NCBI GenBank assembly: GCA_036265815.1
Contig: DATAOI010000021.1
Location: 61,700 to 125,699, forward strand
Direction: 5' to 3'
Length of the DNA: 64,000 nucleotides
DNA from: Gemmatimonadales bacterium
GTDB taxonomy: Bacteria > Gemmatimonadota > Gemmatimonadetes > Gemmatimonadales > GWC2-71-9
In this document: positions 1-7,254 of the stretch, one piece after another
Layout of the letters: each line of letters begins with the position of its first letter
Position numbering within the stretch: the first letter of the stretch is position 1
Notes under the pieces: model-generated
The model's input: only the letters and a program-made list of their open reading frames with translations
What the model was told of the DNA's origin: nothing
Database searches by the model: none
Translations under genes and position numbers: made by a program

Positions 1-2413
1 CCGACTCGAAACCCGCGGCCCGCCGATTGGGTGACGAGAACCCCTCGGTCGGATCGATCGTGCCGTAGAGTGCACGCCCGCCTTCGCCGGCTGAGGCAGC
101 CGACGGTGGCAGGAGGTTGAGGTCGCGTTCGGCGAACTGGTTGACCCCGCGGGTGTACAGGAGATCCACCGTCCCCACCATTGCCCAGGGCAACCGCTGA
201 TCGGCGCCGAGGGCAATCTTGAGATTGCGTGGATACCGGAACGCCGGGTCGAACACGGTGATGACGGGAGTTGGGCGCTCGATGTCAGCACACTGCGTCG
301 GCTGAGCCGCCTCGTCGAGTGTGAAGGCAGGGATGTTTTCCCCATCGCACGCGAGATAGAGCAGTCCTACACCCGCGTCGGCGTAGGCGTTCTCGAGCCA
401 GGTGTACGCCGGCCGGCCCGCGAACAGGCCGATGCCGCCACGGACAAACGTCGCCCCTTTGCCGGAGGGATCGAAGTTCAGGCCCAGGCGTGGGCTCCAG
501 AGCAAATTGCCGCCCGGCGTGCGTGCGGTGCTGATCTTGAGGGGAGAAGCCAGCAGGTCGGCGTTCTCGGGCGGCGTGGTCCGCAGGAACGGTACGTCGA
601 ACCGAAGCCCCGCGGTGATCGTGAGCCGCGGATTCGGGATCCATTGGTCCTGGAGGTAGAAGCCGACCTGCATCACTCGGAAGTCTGGACGGCCTCCTGT
701 TGGGATGACCGGGCCAGGAATGAGTATGTCGTAGGCTGCGGGCAAGCCCTGTGCTAGTGAATCCATGCTCTCGAAGAACCAGCCTCCGGTGAAGTCACCA
801 GCATCGTACAGGTGCACCAGTTCCTCGTGCGTGCCCAGCGTGAGATGATGCGACTCGGACGCCAGCTCGAGATTGTCGGTCAGCTCCCAGATCGATTCGA
901 AATTGTCCTGCCGGCATCCTCTCTGCTCACCCGCGATCATACTGCCGGCATCCGCCGCGACCTCGACTGTGGGAAATTGCGAGTTGGGCTCGCAGCGGTG
1001 CCGATCGCTTCGATGAGCCAGGAGGAGCTGGTTGGTCACGCGCGGCCCGAACGCTGCCGTCCAATCGAGCCGGGTGGCGTTGAGAACCTGGGTATCTCTC
1101 GAGCCGTGCGACGAGAATCCCAGGAATCCGTAATCGTGCTCGCCGCCGAACCTCGCATCTTCGTGCAGGTAGTCCTGGGAAATCTCGAGTCGGTTGTTGA
1201 TGCCGAGCTGGGCGGTAACCTTCGCGAAGATCGTGCGGGTCGGCACTCGGGACGCGTTGTCCCCGAAGGTGCCCGGATCCACGCCGTAGGTGTTTCGCAG
1301 GAGATCCTGAAAGCGGGTCGCGGTGGCGTAGCGTATCCCGGAGCCGAGCGAGTCAGCTCCACCCGTGGTGTCGCGGCCCGGAGCGGAGGTGGTCTGGGGA
1401 AAGATCTGGCGCCGACCGCCCGCACTGAGGAAGAACGCCAGCCGGTCGCGGACGATCGGGCCGCCCAGGGCGACGCCAAACTCCTGCCGGGTGAACGGGT
1501 CCTGGAGGGTGCCATCGGGGTTGTGCCCGGCAAGCTTGGGGCTGTCGAGATAGCTGAAGATCGATCCTTCCCAGTGATTCGAGCCCGACCGGCTCACGGC
1601 GTTCACCAAGCCGCCGGCGAAGTTGCCGTACCGGACGTCGAACGGCGCCGTGATGATCTGCAGCTCCCGCACGGCCTCGGGAACGAGCGCGAACCGGCCG
1701 AAAGAGTTCTGATCGCCGGGGATTCCGAAGACGCCGGTTGCACCATCGCCGCGGATGCCGTTGTCGGTGGTACCGTCGACCTGCAGGCTGTTGAGGCGGT
1801 CGTGCTGTCCCGCAAATGAAAGCCCGCCGTTGGCGCTCGGCGTAACTTGCGGCGAGAGCAGTGCCAGCCGGGCGAAGTCTCGCCCATCGATCGGCAGCCG
1901 GACGATGGTAGAGGCGACAACCGTCATTGCTGGCCCGGTGCGACCTGCATTGATGCGGGGGTCGGTCACCGCGTTGACGGATACCTCCTCCAGCTGGAAC
2001 ACCGTCGGTACCAAAGCGACGTCGACCGTCACCCGCTGCCCCAGCGACAGGAGGACGCCGCTCCGGTCGGCCGGAGTGAACCCGATGGCGCGTACATCCA
2101 ACCGGTAGGGTCCACCGACCGAGAGGTGCTCCAGAAAGAAGCGGCCGTCGCCTCGAGTGAGGGTCTGCCACCGTTCGCCGGTGGAGGTGTTGGTGACGAG
2201 CACCGTGGCATCGGTGACCGGCGTGCTGTCGACTCCGACGATGGCGCCCTGCAGGGCGGCCCCGGTCGGGCCCTGGCCGACCAGTCGGCCCGGGGCGCAG
2301 AGCACGGTTGCCAGGCACGCGAGTAAACAGCCTGCGCGCTGACGCCGGACTGCACGGTGAGGCGGGCGGCGCTCGCGGAGCGCTGGGAATGGCAAGGTAG
2401 GCGTTTGAAACAT
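1..2413 (-). CDS. TonB-dependent receptor with carboxypeptidase-regulatory-like domain (3' end outside window)
   Basis: The frame is open from an ATG at 2413 to base 1 (804 codons, no stop), so the C-terminus lies outside the window. A basic stretch and then a hydrophobic run (GCLLACLATVLCAPG) near residues 28-45 look like a signal peptide. Residues about 50-130 are a carboxypeptidase-regulatory-like fold (ATVLVTNTSTGERW, GPYRLDVRAIGFTP). A plug domain follows (VDGTTDNGIRGDGATGVFG; RYGNFAGGLVNAVSRSGS), then beta-barrel sequence including LQDQWIPNPRLTITAGLRFD. This is the Oar/CPR-type TonB receptor pattern, an outer-membrane importer or large-substrate channel driven by TonB-ExbBD. No SusD-like partner is next to it. 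The substrate cannot be inferred. No strong ribosome binding site precedes the chosen ATG. Confidence 0.85.
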   Translation of the reverse strand, partial: MFQTPTLPFPALRERRPPHRAVRRQRAGCLLACLATVLCAPGRLVGQGPTGAALQGAIVGVDSTPVTDATVLVTNTSTGERWQTLTRGDGRFFLEHLSVGGPYRLDVRAIGFTPADRSGVLLSLGQRVTVDVALVPTVFQLEEVSVNAVTDPRINAGRTGPAMTVVASTIVRLPIDGRDFARLALLSPQVTPSANGGLSFAGQHDRLNSLQVDGTTDNGIRGDGATGVFGIPGDQNSFGRFALVPEAVRELQIITAPFDVRYGNFAGGLVNAVSRSGSNHWEGSIFSYLDSPKLAGHNPDGTLQDPFTRQEFGVALGGPIVRDRLAFFLSAGGRRQIFPQTTSAPGRDTTGGADSLGSGIRYATATRFQDLLRNTYGVDPGTFGDNASRVPTRTIFAKVTAQLGINNRLEISQDYLHEDARFGGEHDYGFLGFSSHGSRDTQVLNATRLDWTAAFGPRVTNQLLLAHRSDRHRCEPNSQFPTVEVAADAGSMIAGEQRGCRQDNFESIWELTDNLELASESHHLTLGTHEELVHLYDAGDFTGGWFFESMDSLAQGLPAAYDILIPGPVIPTGGRPDFRVMQVGFYLQDQWIPNPRLTITAGLRFDVPFLRTTPPENADLLASPLKISTARTPGGNLLWSPRLGLNFDPSGKGATFVRGGIGLFAGRPAYTWLENAYADAGVGLLYLACDGENIPAFTLDEAAQPTQCADIERPTPVITVFDPAFRYPRNLKIALGADQRLPWAMVGTVDLLYTRGVNQFAERDLNLLPPSAASAGEGGRALYGTIDPTEGFSSPNRRAAGFES

Positions 2414-3121
2414 GGAACTGCGGGACCCTAACTGAAGCTCGGAAGGTAGGGCATGCATTCGGGGACCACCATGGGACCGGAGAAGAGAAGCGTCTTCGGG
2501 GTGAGAACAATGTACTGAAGGTCAGGGGCGCAGCGGGAGGGACCCCTAGCCCCCGGACACTACAGCGAGGCCGGCAAGCACATTCTCCCTGAGCCTATGC
2601 GGCATTCGAGTCTCGCCTAGCTCTGGAGCGCCTCGCTTTCGAACTCTAGTCCGGATTGAGGCGGAGAGTCGCCCGGGGCATTCTCGGAGGCGTCGAGGAG
2701 CTTCAGGAGGGTTGAGACACAACCAGATTCAGCAACCAATGCGGCACCTACACCACCTTCCTTACCAGCTTCCCTTCAGTGAAGCGTCCCACGGCCGCAT
2801 ACGGCTGCGCCGCAGCCCGAGCGGCATCCCTATTATCTCTGGGCTTCGGACCCCAGGCACGCGGCGTATCAGCAACTTCATCCGACTGCCGGGGAAGTCT
2901 CTTAGTTACCGGTTGTATCTTGGAGCCGCCAGCCTGCGGGCTGCGTCTGCAGTCGTCCTCTGCTCGATCGGCCCTGCTCCTTTCAACGTATCCAGAAGCA
3001 GTATCCGGCTCAGCTGTGCTGGGGGTGAGCGCCCCGCCGTACTTGTTGAAAAGTTGTACATGATTTGTCCATGTTACAGCGCCAAAAACCTACAAGAACC
3101 ACATTATAGGACATCAAAGCG
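2414..3121. other. Intergenic stretch without a supported gene
   Basis: About 700 bases between the TonB receptor start and the tRNA operon terminator. I see no convincing reading frame: the only long frame (2712-3248) runs straight into tRNA-Lys. Part of it, roughly 2700-3120, is visibly richer in A and T than the surrounding genes, and it borders the 3' side of tRNA-Lys. I found no duplicated tRNA end, integrase fragment or rRNA-like sequence. The receptor promoter presumably lies near 2414-2550, but I cannot point to a clear -35/-10 pair. Confidence 0.5.
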
Positions 3122-3150
3122 AACGGGCCACCTCGTCGAGGTAGCCCGTT
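3122..3150 (-). terminator. Hairpin terminator of the tRNA operon
   Basis: A near-perfect inverted repeat with arms AACGGGC and GCCCGTT extended by ACCTCG/CGAGGT. The single mismatch is a G-U pair when read on the minus strand. It lies about 30 bases downstream of tRNA-Lys. The T-rich tail is better on the plus strand (GTGCTGTTTTGTG) than on the minus strand (CGCTTTG), so it could act in both directions. Confidence 0.55.
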
Positions 3151-3181
3151 GTGCTGTTTTGTGTTCTGTGTGGTTTTCTAG

Positions 3182-3254
3182 TGCGCCGCGTAGGAATCGA
3201 ACCTACAACCTAGTGATTAAGAGTCACTTGCTCTGCCAATTGAGCTAGCGGCGC
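3182..3254 (-). tRNA. tRNA-Lys (anticodon CTT)
   Basis: Cloverleaf read on the minus strand: acceptor GCGCCGC/GCGGCGC, anticodon stem AGTGA/TCACT with loop CTCTTAA (anticodon CTT), T-arm GTAGG-TTCGATT-CCTAC, discriminator A. No encoded CCA. It is the last gene of the five-tRNA operon. Confidence 0.95.
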
Positions 3255-3283
3255 GCATGCTGTCCCGTCCTGCCCTCGACTCA

Positions 3284-3355
3284 TAGCCCCAAGGGGAGTC
3301 GAACCCCTCTCTGGACCTTGAAAGGGTCCCGTCCTAACCGATAGACGATGGGGCC
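3284..3355 (-). tRNA. tRNA-Glu (anticodon TTC)
   Basis: Minus-strand cloverleaf: acceptor GGCCCCA/TGGGGCT, anticodon stem GGACC/GGTCC with loop CTTTCAA (anticodon TTC), T-arm AGGGG-TTCGACT-CCCCT, discriminator A. CCA is not encoded. It is one of two adjacent tRNA-Glu genes, and together they read GAA and GAG. Confidence 0.95.
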
Positions 3356-3379
3356 GATGACGACAGGGCATAAGCCCGA

Positions 3380-3452
3380 TAGCGCTAACGGGATTCGAAC
3401 CCGTGTTTGGGCCTTGAGAGGGCCCCGTCCTAGTCCCCTAGACGATAGCGCC
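3380..3452 (-). tRNA. tRNA-Glu (anticodon CTC)
   Basis: Minus-strand cloverleaf: acceptor GGCGCTA/TAGCGCT, anticodon stem GGGCC/GGCCC with loop CTCTCAA (anticodon CTC), T-arm with TTCGAAT loop, discriminator A. It reads GAG, the Glu codon favoured in this GC-rich genome. Confidence 0.95.
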
Positions 3453-3491
3453 GCGACCTTCCACCTCGCGCATCCACCCCGCACACCCACA

Positions 3492-3564
3492 CAGGCCCGG
3501 CAGGACTCGAACCTGCAACCCCCGGTTTTGGAGACCGGTGCTCTACCACTTGAGCTACGGACCT
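3492..3564 (-). tRNA. tRNA-Trp (anticodon CCA)
   Basis: Minus-strand cloverleaf: acceptor AGGTCCG/CGGGCCT with one G-U pair, anticodon stem CCGGT/ACCGG with loop CTCCAAA (anticodon CCA), T-arm GCAGG-TTCGAGT-CCTGC, discriminator G as expected for bacterial tRNA-Trp. Confidence 0.95.
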
Positions 3565-3630
3565 CTGCACCAGCCCCCGCCGGCACCACGCGAGCAGCGC
3601 CACCGGACGCGGGAACCGGGACCTACCAGG

Positions 3631-3705
3631 GGTGGCTGACGGGAATCGAACCCGCAACCTCCGGAGCCACAGTCCGGCGCTCTAACCGATTGAGCTACAA
3701 CCACC
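3631..3705 (-). tRNA. tRNA-His (anticodon GTG)
   Basis: Minus-strand cloverleaf: acceptor GTGGTTG/CAGCCAC, anticodon stem CCGGA/TCCGG with loop CTGTGGC (anticodon GTG). The extra G at position -1 (base 3705) opposite discriminator C (base 3631) is the tRNA-His identity mark. It is the first gene of the tRNA operon. Confidence 0.95.
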
Positions 3706-3738
3706 GCGAGAACCTGCGCCCGCCCGAGCGAGCCGGAA

Positions 3739-3768
3739 AAATTACCGCGTCCGAGGGGGTCGGGTCAA
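3739..3768 (-). promoter_or_regulatory. Promoter of the His-Trp-Glu-Glu-Lys tRNA operon
   Basis: On the minus strand a -35 box TTGACC (3763-3768) and a -10 box TAATTT (3739-3744) are 18 bases apart. The expected start site is near 3732, some 27 bases before tRNA-His. The -35 box overlaps the stop codon of the upstream aminotransferase gene. Confidence 0.6.
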
Positions 3769-4403
3769 GGCCAAAATCGCTCGGCCAACGCCTCGGTCGA
3801 GGGATGCGGCGGCACCGCGACACCCTCGAGCGTCGCCACCGGCACGATGCCCCGCGCCGCGTTGGCCACGAACAACGAGCGCCCCCGGATCTGGTCCATC
3901 GTGGCCTGACGCTGCTCCGGCTCTCGCCCCAGCTCGGCGATCCTGGCCCGGGCGACGCCCGGGAGCACCCCCAGCTCGAACGCCGGCGCACACAAGGTGT
4001 CGTCCTCCCACCAGAACAGGCCCCAGATGGCCGTCTCCGCCACGATTCCGCCGGTGGTGAGCAGGATCCCGTCGTCGAATCCCGCCTCCTTCGCCGCGGC
4101 CACCGTCCGGTCGAATCGCTCCCGGTCTACCAGCTTATGGGGATACGGCTTGTACACCACCTTGGAGACCATGAGCCGCACCGGTGCCGTGCTGCCCACC
4201 GGCCGCTCGCCCGCCATGGCACCGCGCCGGCTGACCAGCACCCGGTGCACCCGGTCGTTCCCCCCGGCCGGCGGGGGCAGCTCGACCGGGATCGGCACGC
4301 CCAGCGCCCGGCAGCTCGCCGTGAGTCGCCGAAGATGCAGCTCCCAGAGCGGCGCCACGCCGTTCCGCACCCGCACCGTCTCGATCAGCGTTTCCATCGC
4401 CAT
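3765..4403 (-). CDS. Class IV PLP aminotransferase family protein (aminodeoxychorismate lyase-like)
   Basis: 212 residues of the fold-type IV PLP family shared by branched-chain aminotransferases, D-amino acid aminotransferases and 4-amino-4-deoxychorismate lyase (PabC, p-aminobenzoate for folate). The likely PLP lysine lies in YPHKLVDRERFD, matching the HK-x-x-R pattern of PabC. The stretch GIVAETAIWGLFWW corresponds to the family signature, but the usual Asn is replaced by Gly. Shorter than typical PabC (about 270 residues); the N-terminus is reduced. Four bases follow the EamA transporter stop. Lyase rather than aminotransferase is my preference because of size and the HK motif, not a certainty. 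Confidence 0.75.
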   Translation of the reverse strand: MAMETLIETVRVRNGVAPLWELHLRRLTASCRALGVPIPVELPPPAGGNDRVHRVLVSRRGAMAGERPVGSTAPVRLMVSKVVYKPYPHKLVDRERFDRTVAAAKEAGFDDGILLTTGGIVAETAIWGLFWWEDDTLCAPAFELGVLPGVARARIAELGREPEQRQATMDQIRGRSLFVANAARGIVPVATLEGVAVPPHPSTEALAERFWP

Positions 4404-4406
4404 GCT

Positions 4407-5309
4407 TCAGTCTACCGGATCGATGGGGAGCGCCGCCAGCGAGCCCGGGGCGGCCGCCCGCGCGTCGAACATACCCTTGACCGCCGTGGCGGCGAGGATG
4501 ATCCCACCCCCGATGAGCGCCCAGGCGCCCGGCTGCTCTCCCTGAAAGATCCACGCCCAGACCGGGTTCAGCACCGGCTCGATCAACAGGATCAGCGACG
4601 CCTCCAGCGCGGGTATCGCCCGAATTGCCGTGGTTACGAACACATAGGCCAGCGCGATCTGGAAGATCCCGAGGTACAGGATCACGCCCCAGTCGGTGAT
4701 CGGATGCGCGGCCAGCGGGAGCGCCATCGGGAGCGCGATCAGGAATGCGGTGACGTTTCCCGCCACCACCGCCGCGACCGGCGACCCCTGCGAGCCCTGC
4801 CCCGTCCCCAGCCACCGGAGACCACACATCGTGAGCGCCCAGGCGAACCCGCTCGCCACCGCGAGCAGGTTGCCGCGCACCGGATCCGGCGCCGTTGCCG
4901 CCGGCCGATCCACCCCCACGAAAAAGAGCGCGAGCCCAAGCGCCACCATCGCCATGTACACCGCATCCCGCCGTCCGATCGGCTCGCGCAGCAGCCAGGG
5001 AGCGAGCACCAGCAGGTACAGCGGTGCGGTGGACTGGAGGAAGATGGTGTTGGCAGCGGTGGTGAGCCGGTTGGCCAGCACGTACAGCGTGAGGCAACTG
5101 GCGTACGCCACACCCACCAGCAGCGCGCGCGGGGTGAACCCCCGGCGAGCGGCGGGAGTCATCAGCAGGATGGCGATCGCCGCCACACCGGAACGGAAGC
5201 CCGCGATCTGCCAGCCGCTGAACGCCGCTGCCTTGATGGCGGCACCACCGGTGGAGAAGAGGACCGCCGCGCCGACCAGTCGGAGCCTGGCGGAGAGCCG
5301 GGGCGTCAT
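4407..5309 (-). CDS. EamA/DMT-family transporter
   Basis: 300 residues with about ten hydrophobic segments in two EamA repeats. Repeat one begins near AAVLFSTGGAAIKAAAFSG and repeat two near GNLLAVASGFAWALTMCGLRW. The ending EPVLNPVWAWIFQGEQPG matches the conserved second-half signature of RhaT/YdcZ-type drug and metabolite exporters. It is an inner-membrane protein, probably a metabolite or amino-acid exporter; the substrate is not predictable. It sits 64 bases downstream of the PRC-barrel pair and 3 bases upstream of the aminotransferase, so it likely belongs to the same transcript. Confidence 0.85.
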   Translation of the reverse strand: MTPRLSARLRLVGAAVLFSTGGAAIKAAAFSGWQIAGFRSGVAAIAILLMTPAARRGFTPRALLVGVAYASCLTLYVLANRLTTAANTIFLQSTAPLYLLVLAPWLLREPIGRRDAVYMAMVALGLALFFVGVDRPAATAPDPVRGNLLAVASGFAWALTMCGLRWLGTGQGSQGSPVAAVVAGNVTAFLIALPMALPLAAHPITDWGVILYLGIFQIALAYVFVTTAIRAIPALEASLILLIEPVLNPVWAWIFQGEQPGAWALIGGGIILAATAVKGMFDARAAAPGSLAALPIDPVD

Positions 5310-5373
5310 CCGGCGAAGATAGCCTACTCGTTCTCCGCTGCCAGGCGGATGCCCTTGCGCGGACTCTCGGTAC

Positions 5374-5682
5374 TCACGAGGCGGTTGGTCCCTCCCGCTC
5401 CAGCAATTTGGGATGTTCCGGATCGGACAGATCGATCAGCTCCCACGGGACCACCCGGATCCGGCTCTTCCGCCCGAGCCCCAGCGCGCGCAACGTGGGC
5501 AGCTGCCAGAAAAAAGCCGAGAGCGTGGCCCAGGCGCCGAGCGGTCCTAGGATGAAGCTCCGCACCAGGTACGCCTCACCGTCGGGCTCGACTCTCACGT
5601 CCTCGATTCGGGCGAACGCTCCGCCCGCCCCGGTCACCGGACATCCGATCAGAGCCTCGAAGCGCACCTCATGCCGGGCCAT
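5374..5682 (-). CDS. PRC-barrel-like domain protein, second of a pair
   Basis: 102 residues beginning MARHEVRFEALIGCPV. I chose the ATG at 5682, two bases after the stop of the upstream PRC protein, instead of the longer frame from 5856, because the extension is only the reverse-frame shadow of that neighbour. The core (GAFARIEDVRVEPDGEAYLVRSFILGP) resembles a PRC-barrel beta strand set, and the middle has a short hydrophobic run. The C-terminal PWELIDLSDPEHPKLL is also PRC-like. PRC-barrels are small protein- or RNA-binding modules, as in RimM and photosynthetic reaction centre H. Its specific role is unknown. Confidence 0.65.
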   Translation of the reverse strand: MARHEVRFEALIGCPVTGAGGAFARIEDVRVEPDGEAYLVRSFILGPLGAWATLSAFFWQLPTLRALGLGRKSRIRVVPWELIDLSDPEHPKLLEREGPTAS

Positions 5683-5684
5683 GC

Positions 5685-6041
5685 TCACGCTCCGGGAATC
5701 CGGCCGATGATCCGCTCCCGCACCCAACGTTCCCACGCCAGAGCGGCTGTCTCCTCGGCATCGAGATCGACCTGTACGTCGAGCCCGACCTTGGTGACCT
5801 TGGACCACGGCACCTCGACCCCGCTGCGCTCGGGGGGACCCCAGCGCCTCCGCCACCGCTCGACCCGCCGCGCCAGGGCGGGACTGATGCGCCGGAACAG
5901 CGTCGGCCCGCCGATGACGAGGCGCGCCACCCGAGGCGGGCCCTCCCCTCCGAGCTCGAGCACGATCCCGTCCACTCGCCCCATCGGAGTCCCGTTCCGA
6001 TCGGTCACTTGCTGATCGAGGACTGCGCGGCCGAGCTCCAT
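5685..6041 (-). CDS. PRC-barrel domain protein, first of a pair
   Basis: 118 residues; MELGRAVLDQQVTDRNGTPMGRVDGIVLELGGE is a clear PRC-barrel start (strand, turn, then D-G-I-V-L-E). It begins one base after the Nramp-like gene stops and is followed two bases later by a second PRC-like gene, so the three are almost certainly co-translated. The tight coupling to a transporter suggests a cytoplasmic accessory role at the membrane, but that is inference. A C-terminal basic region (RRVERWRRRWG) could contact nucleic acid or lipid. Confidence 0.7.
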   Translation of the reverse strand: MELGRAVLDQQVTDRNGTPMGRVDGIVLELGGEGPPRVARLVIGGPTLFRRISPALARRVERWRRRWGPPERSGVEVPWSKVTKVGLDVQVDLDAEETAALAWERWVRERIIGRIPGA

Positions 6042-6042
6042 C

Positions 6043-7254
6043 TCAGCTCCCGAACAGTTGAAGGGGCAGGGCCACCAGGGCGACCACGCAGGCCACGACG
6101 CTCACCACCAGCACCGCGGCGTTGCTGATCCAGCCGTTCCCCCAGTCGCCGACGTATTCCGGATCGTTCATCAGGACCAGCATCGGGATGACGGCCACCG
6201 GAAGCGAGACCGCCGTGAGCGCCATCGAGAAGTTGGTGAGCTTGAGCGGATCCAGGCCCACCAGCATCAGCGTGGCCGCGAGAGGCACGACCATGGTATA
6301 GACCAGGCTGAACCGGGCGTCCTCCCGCGGCTTGAGGCTCTCGCCCCAGCGCCATCCGAATCCCTGGGCCACCAGGTAGGCCATCTCCAGACTGATCTCC
6401 AGCGCGGCGCCGAGGCAGGTGACGGCGAGGCTGGCGACGAACAGGATGAATCCCCAGCGGCCGAGCGGGTCGGTGAGCAAGAGCGCGACCTGCTCGTAGC
6501 GTTCGATCTGGATGCCCCGAGGCAGGAACACCAGCGCGGCGACGACCACCACGGCCGCCGAGACGACGCCGCCGAACGCCATGCCGAGCCCGGCGGTGAT
6601 CCGGTTCACGCCGATGTAGCTCTCGTCCCATTCGTCCTCCACCGCACCGGCCGAATAGAAGTAGAAGAGGTAAGGGCTCACCGAGGCACCCAGGATGCTG
6701 ACCGCGAGGAACCAGTACCGGGCGGAGTCATGCGTCGGCGCACTCGGTTTGAGCCCGGCCACGATCGGCGCCAAAGGCGGATGGAGCTTCCATGCACCCA
6801 CCAGGAAGGCCAGACTGATGAGGCCCAGGAGGGAGGTTCCCTTCTCGAGCAGGCCGAACGTCCCCTTCCATAGCAAAAGCCAGGCGATGAACGCCACCAG
6901 CGGGGCCCACCACTGGAATTTGACGCCGGTGGCGAGCTGGAGCGCGAGGCACACCCCACCGATCTCCGAGGCAAGCACCAGGAACGACACCACCGCCACC
7001 GCTACGAGGGGCACGAGGAAGAACCGCACCCCGAAGCGCTCGCGCATGGCGTCGGGGATGGTATGGTGGCTCACCGCCGCCAGCCGGCCGCTCATCTCCA
7101 CCAGAAAGGCAATGCAGACCACGCCCAGCCCGAGGGCCCAGAGGAGCTGGAACCCGAACTCGGAGCCAGCCTGCGCGGACGTGGCGAGCGAGCCCACTTC
7201 GAGGAAGCCGCCGATCCCGGTCACGATCCCCAGGGCGATCTCGAGCAGCTTCAT
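6043..7254 (-). CDS. Nramp-related transporter lacking canonical metal-binding motifs
   Basis: 403 residues, about 11 membrane segments. Start at the ATG at 7254, which overlaps the ctaG stop as ATGA; the longer frame up to 7776 is shadow sequence. The first segment FLEVGSLATSAQAGSEFG aligns with the Nramp TM1 region, but the DPGN motif reads EVGS. In TM6, where Nramps have MPH, this protein has SPY (SVSPYLFYFYSAGA). The rest keeps the fold, including GLLEKGTSLLGLISLAFLVGAW and SMALTAVSLPVAVIPMLVLMNDPEYVGD split across segments. Manganese/iron transport is therefore doubtful; another cation, or an Nramp-related protein of changed function, is more likely. Confidence 0.8.
   Translation of the reverse strand: MKLLEIALGIVTGIGGFLEVGSLATSAQAGSEFGFQLLWALGLGVVCIAFLVEMSGRLAAVSHHTIPDAMRERFGVRFFLVPLVAVAVVSFLVLASEIGGVCLALQLATGVKFQWWAPLVAFIAWLLLWKGTFGLLEKGTSLLGLISLAFLVGAWKLHPPLAPIVAGLKPSAPTHDSARYWFLAVSILGASVSPYLFYFYSAGAVEDEWDESYIGVNRITAGLGMAFGGVVSAAVVVVAALVFLPRGIQIERYEQVALLLTDPLGRWGFILFVASLAVTCLGAALEISLEMAYLVAQGFGWRWGESLKPREDARFSLVYTMVVPLAATLMLVGLDPLKLTNFSMALTAVSLPVAVIPMLVLMNDPEYVGDWGNGWISNAAVLVVSVVACVVALVALPLQLFGS

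Noticed and set aside
1353..2510. Minus-strand frame of 385 codons within the TonB receptor
   Set aside because: A different frame of the same strand gives a continuous receptor with recognised domains; this one is Arg/Pro/Ala-rich shadow.
2712..3248. Open frame of 178 codons ahead of the tRNA operon
   Set aside because: Its last part is the antisense of tRNA-Lys and the rest has no domain or ribosome binding site.
3430..3657. Small frame with AQVVEHRSPKPGVAGSSPA
   Set aside because: This sequence is the well-known false protein read from tRNA genes.
3348..5555. Very long plus-strand frame (735 codons)
   Set aside because: It crosses three tRNA genes and is the reverse of the EamA and aminotransferase genes; composition is Arg/His/Pro-rich shadow.
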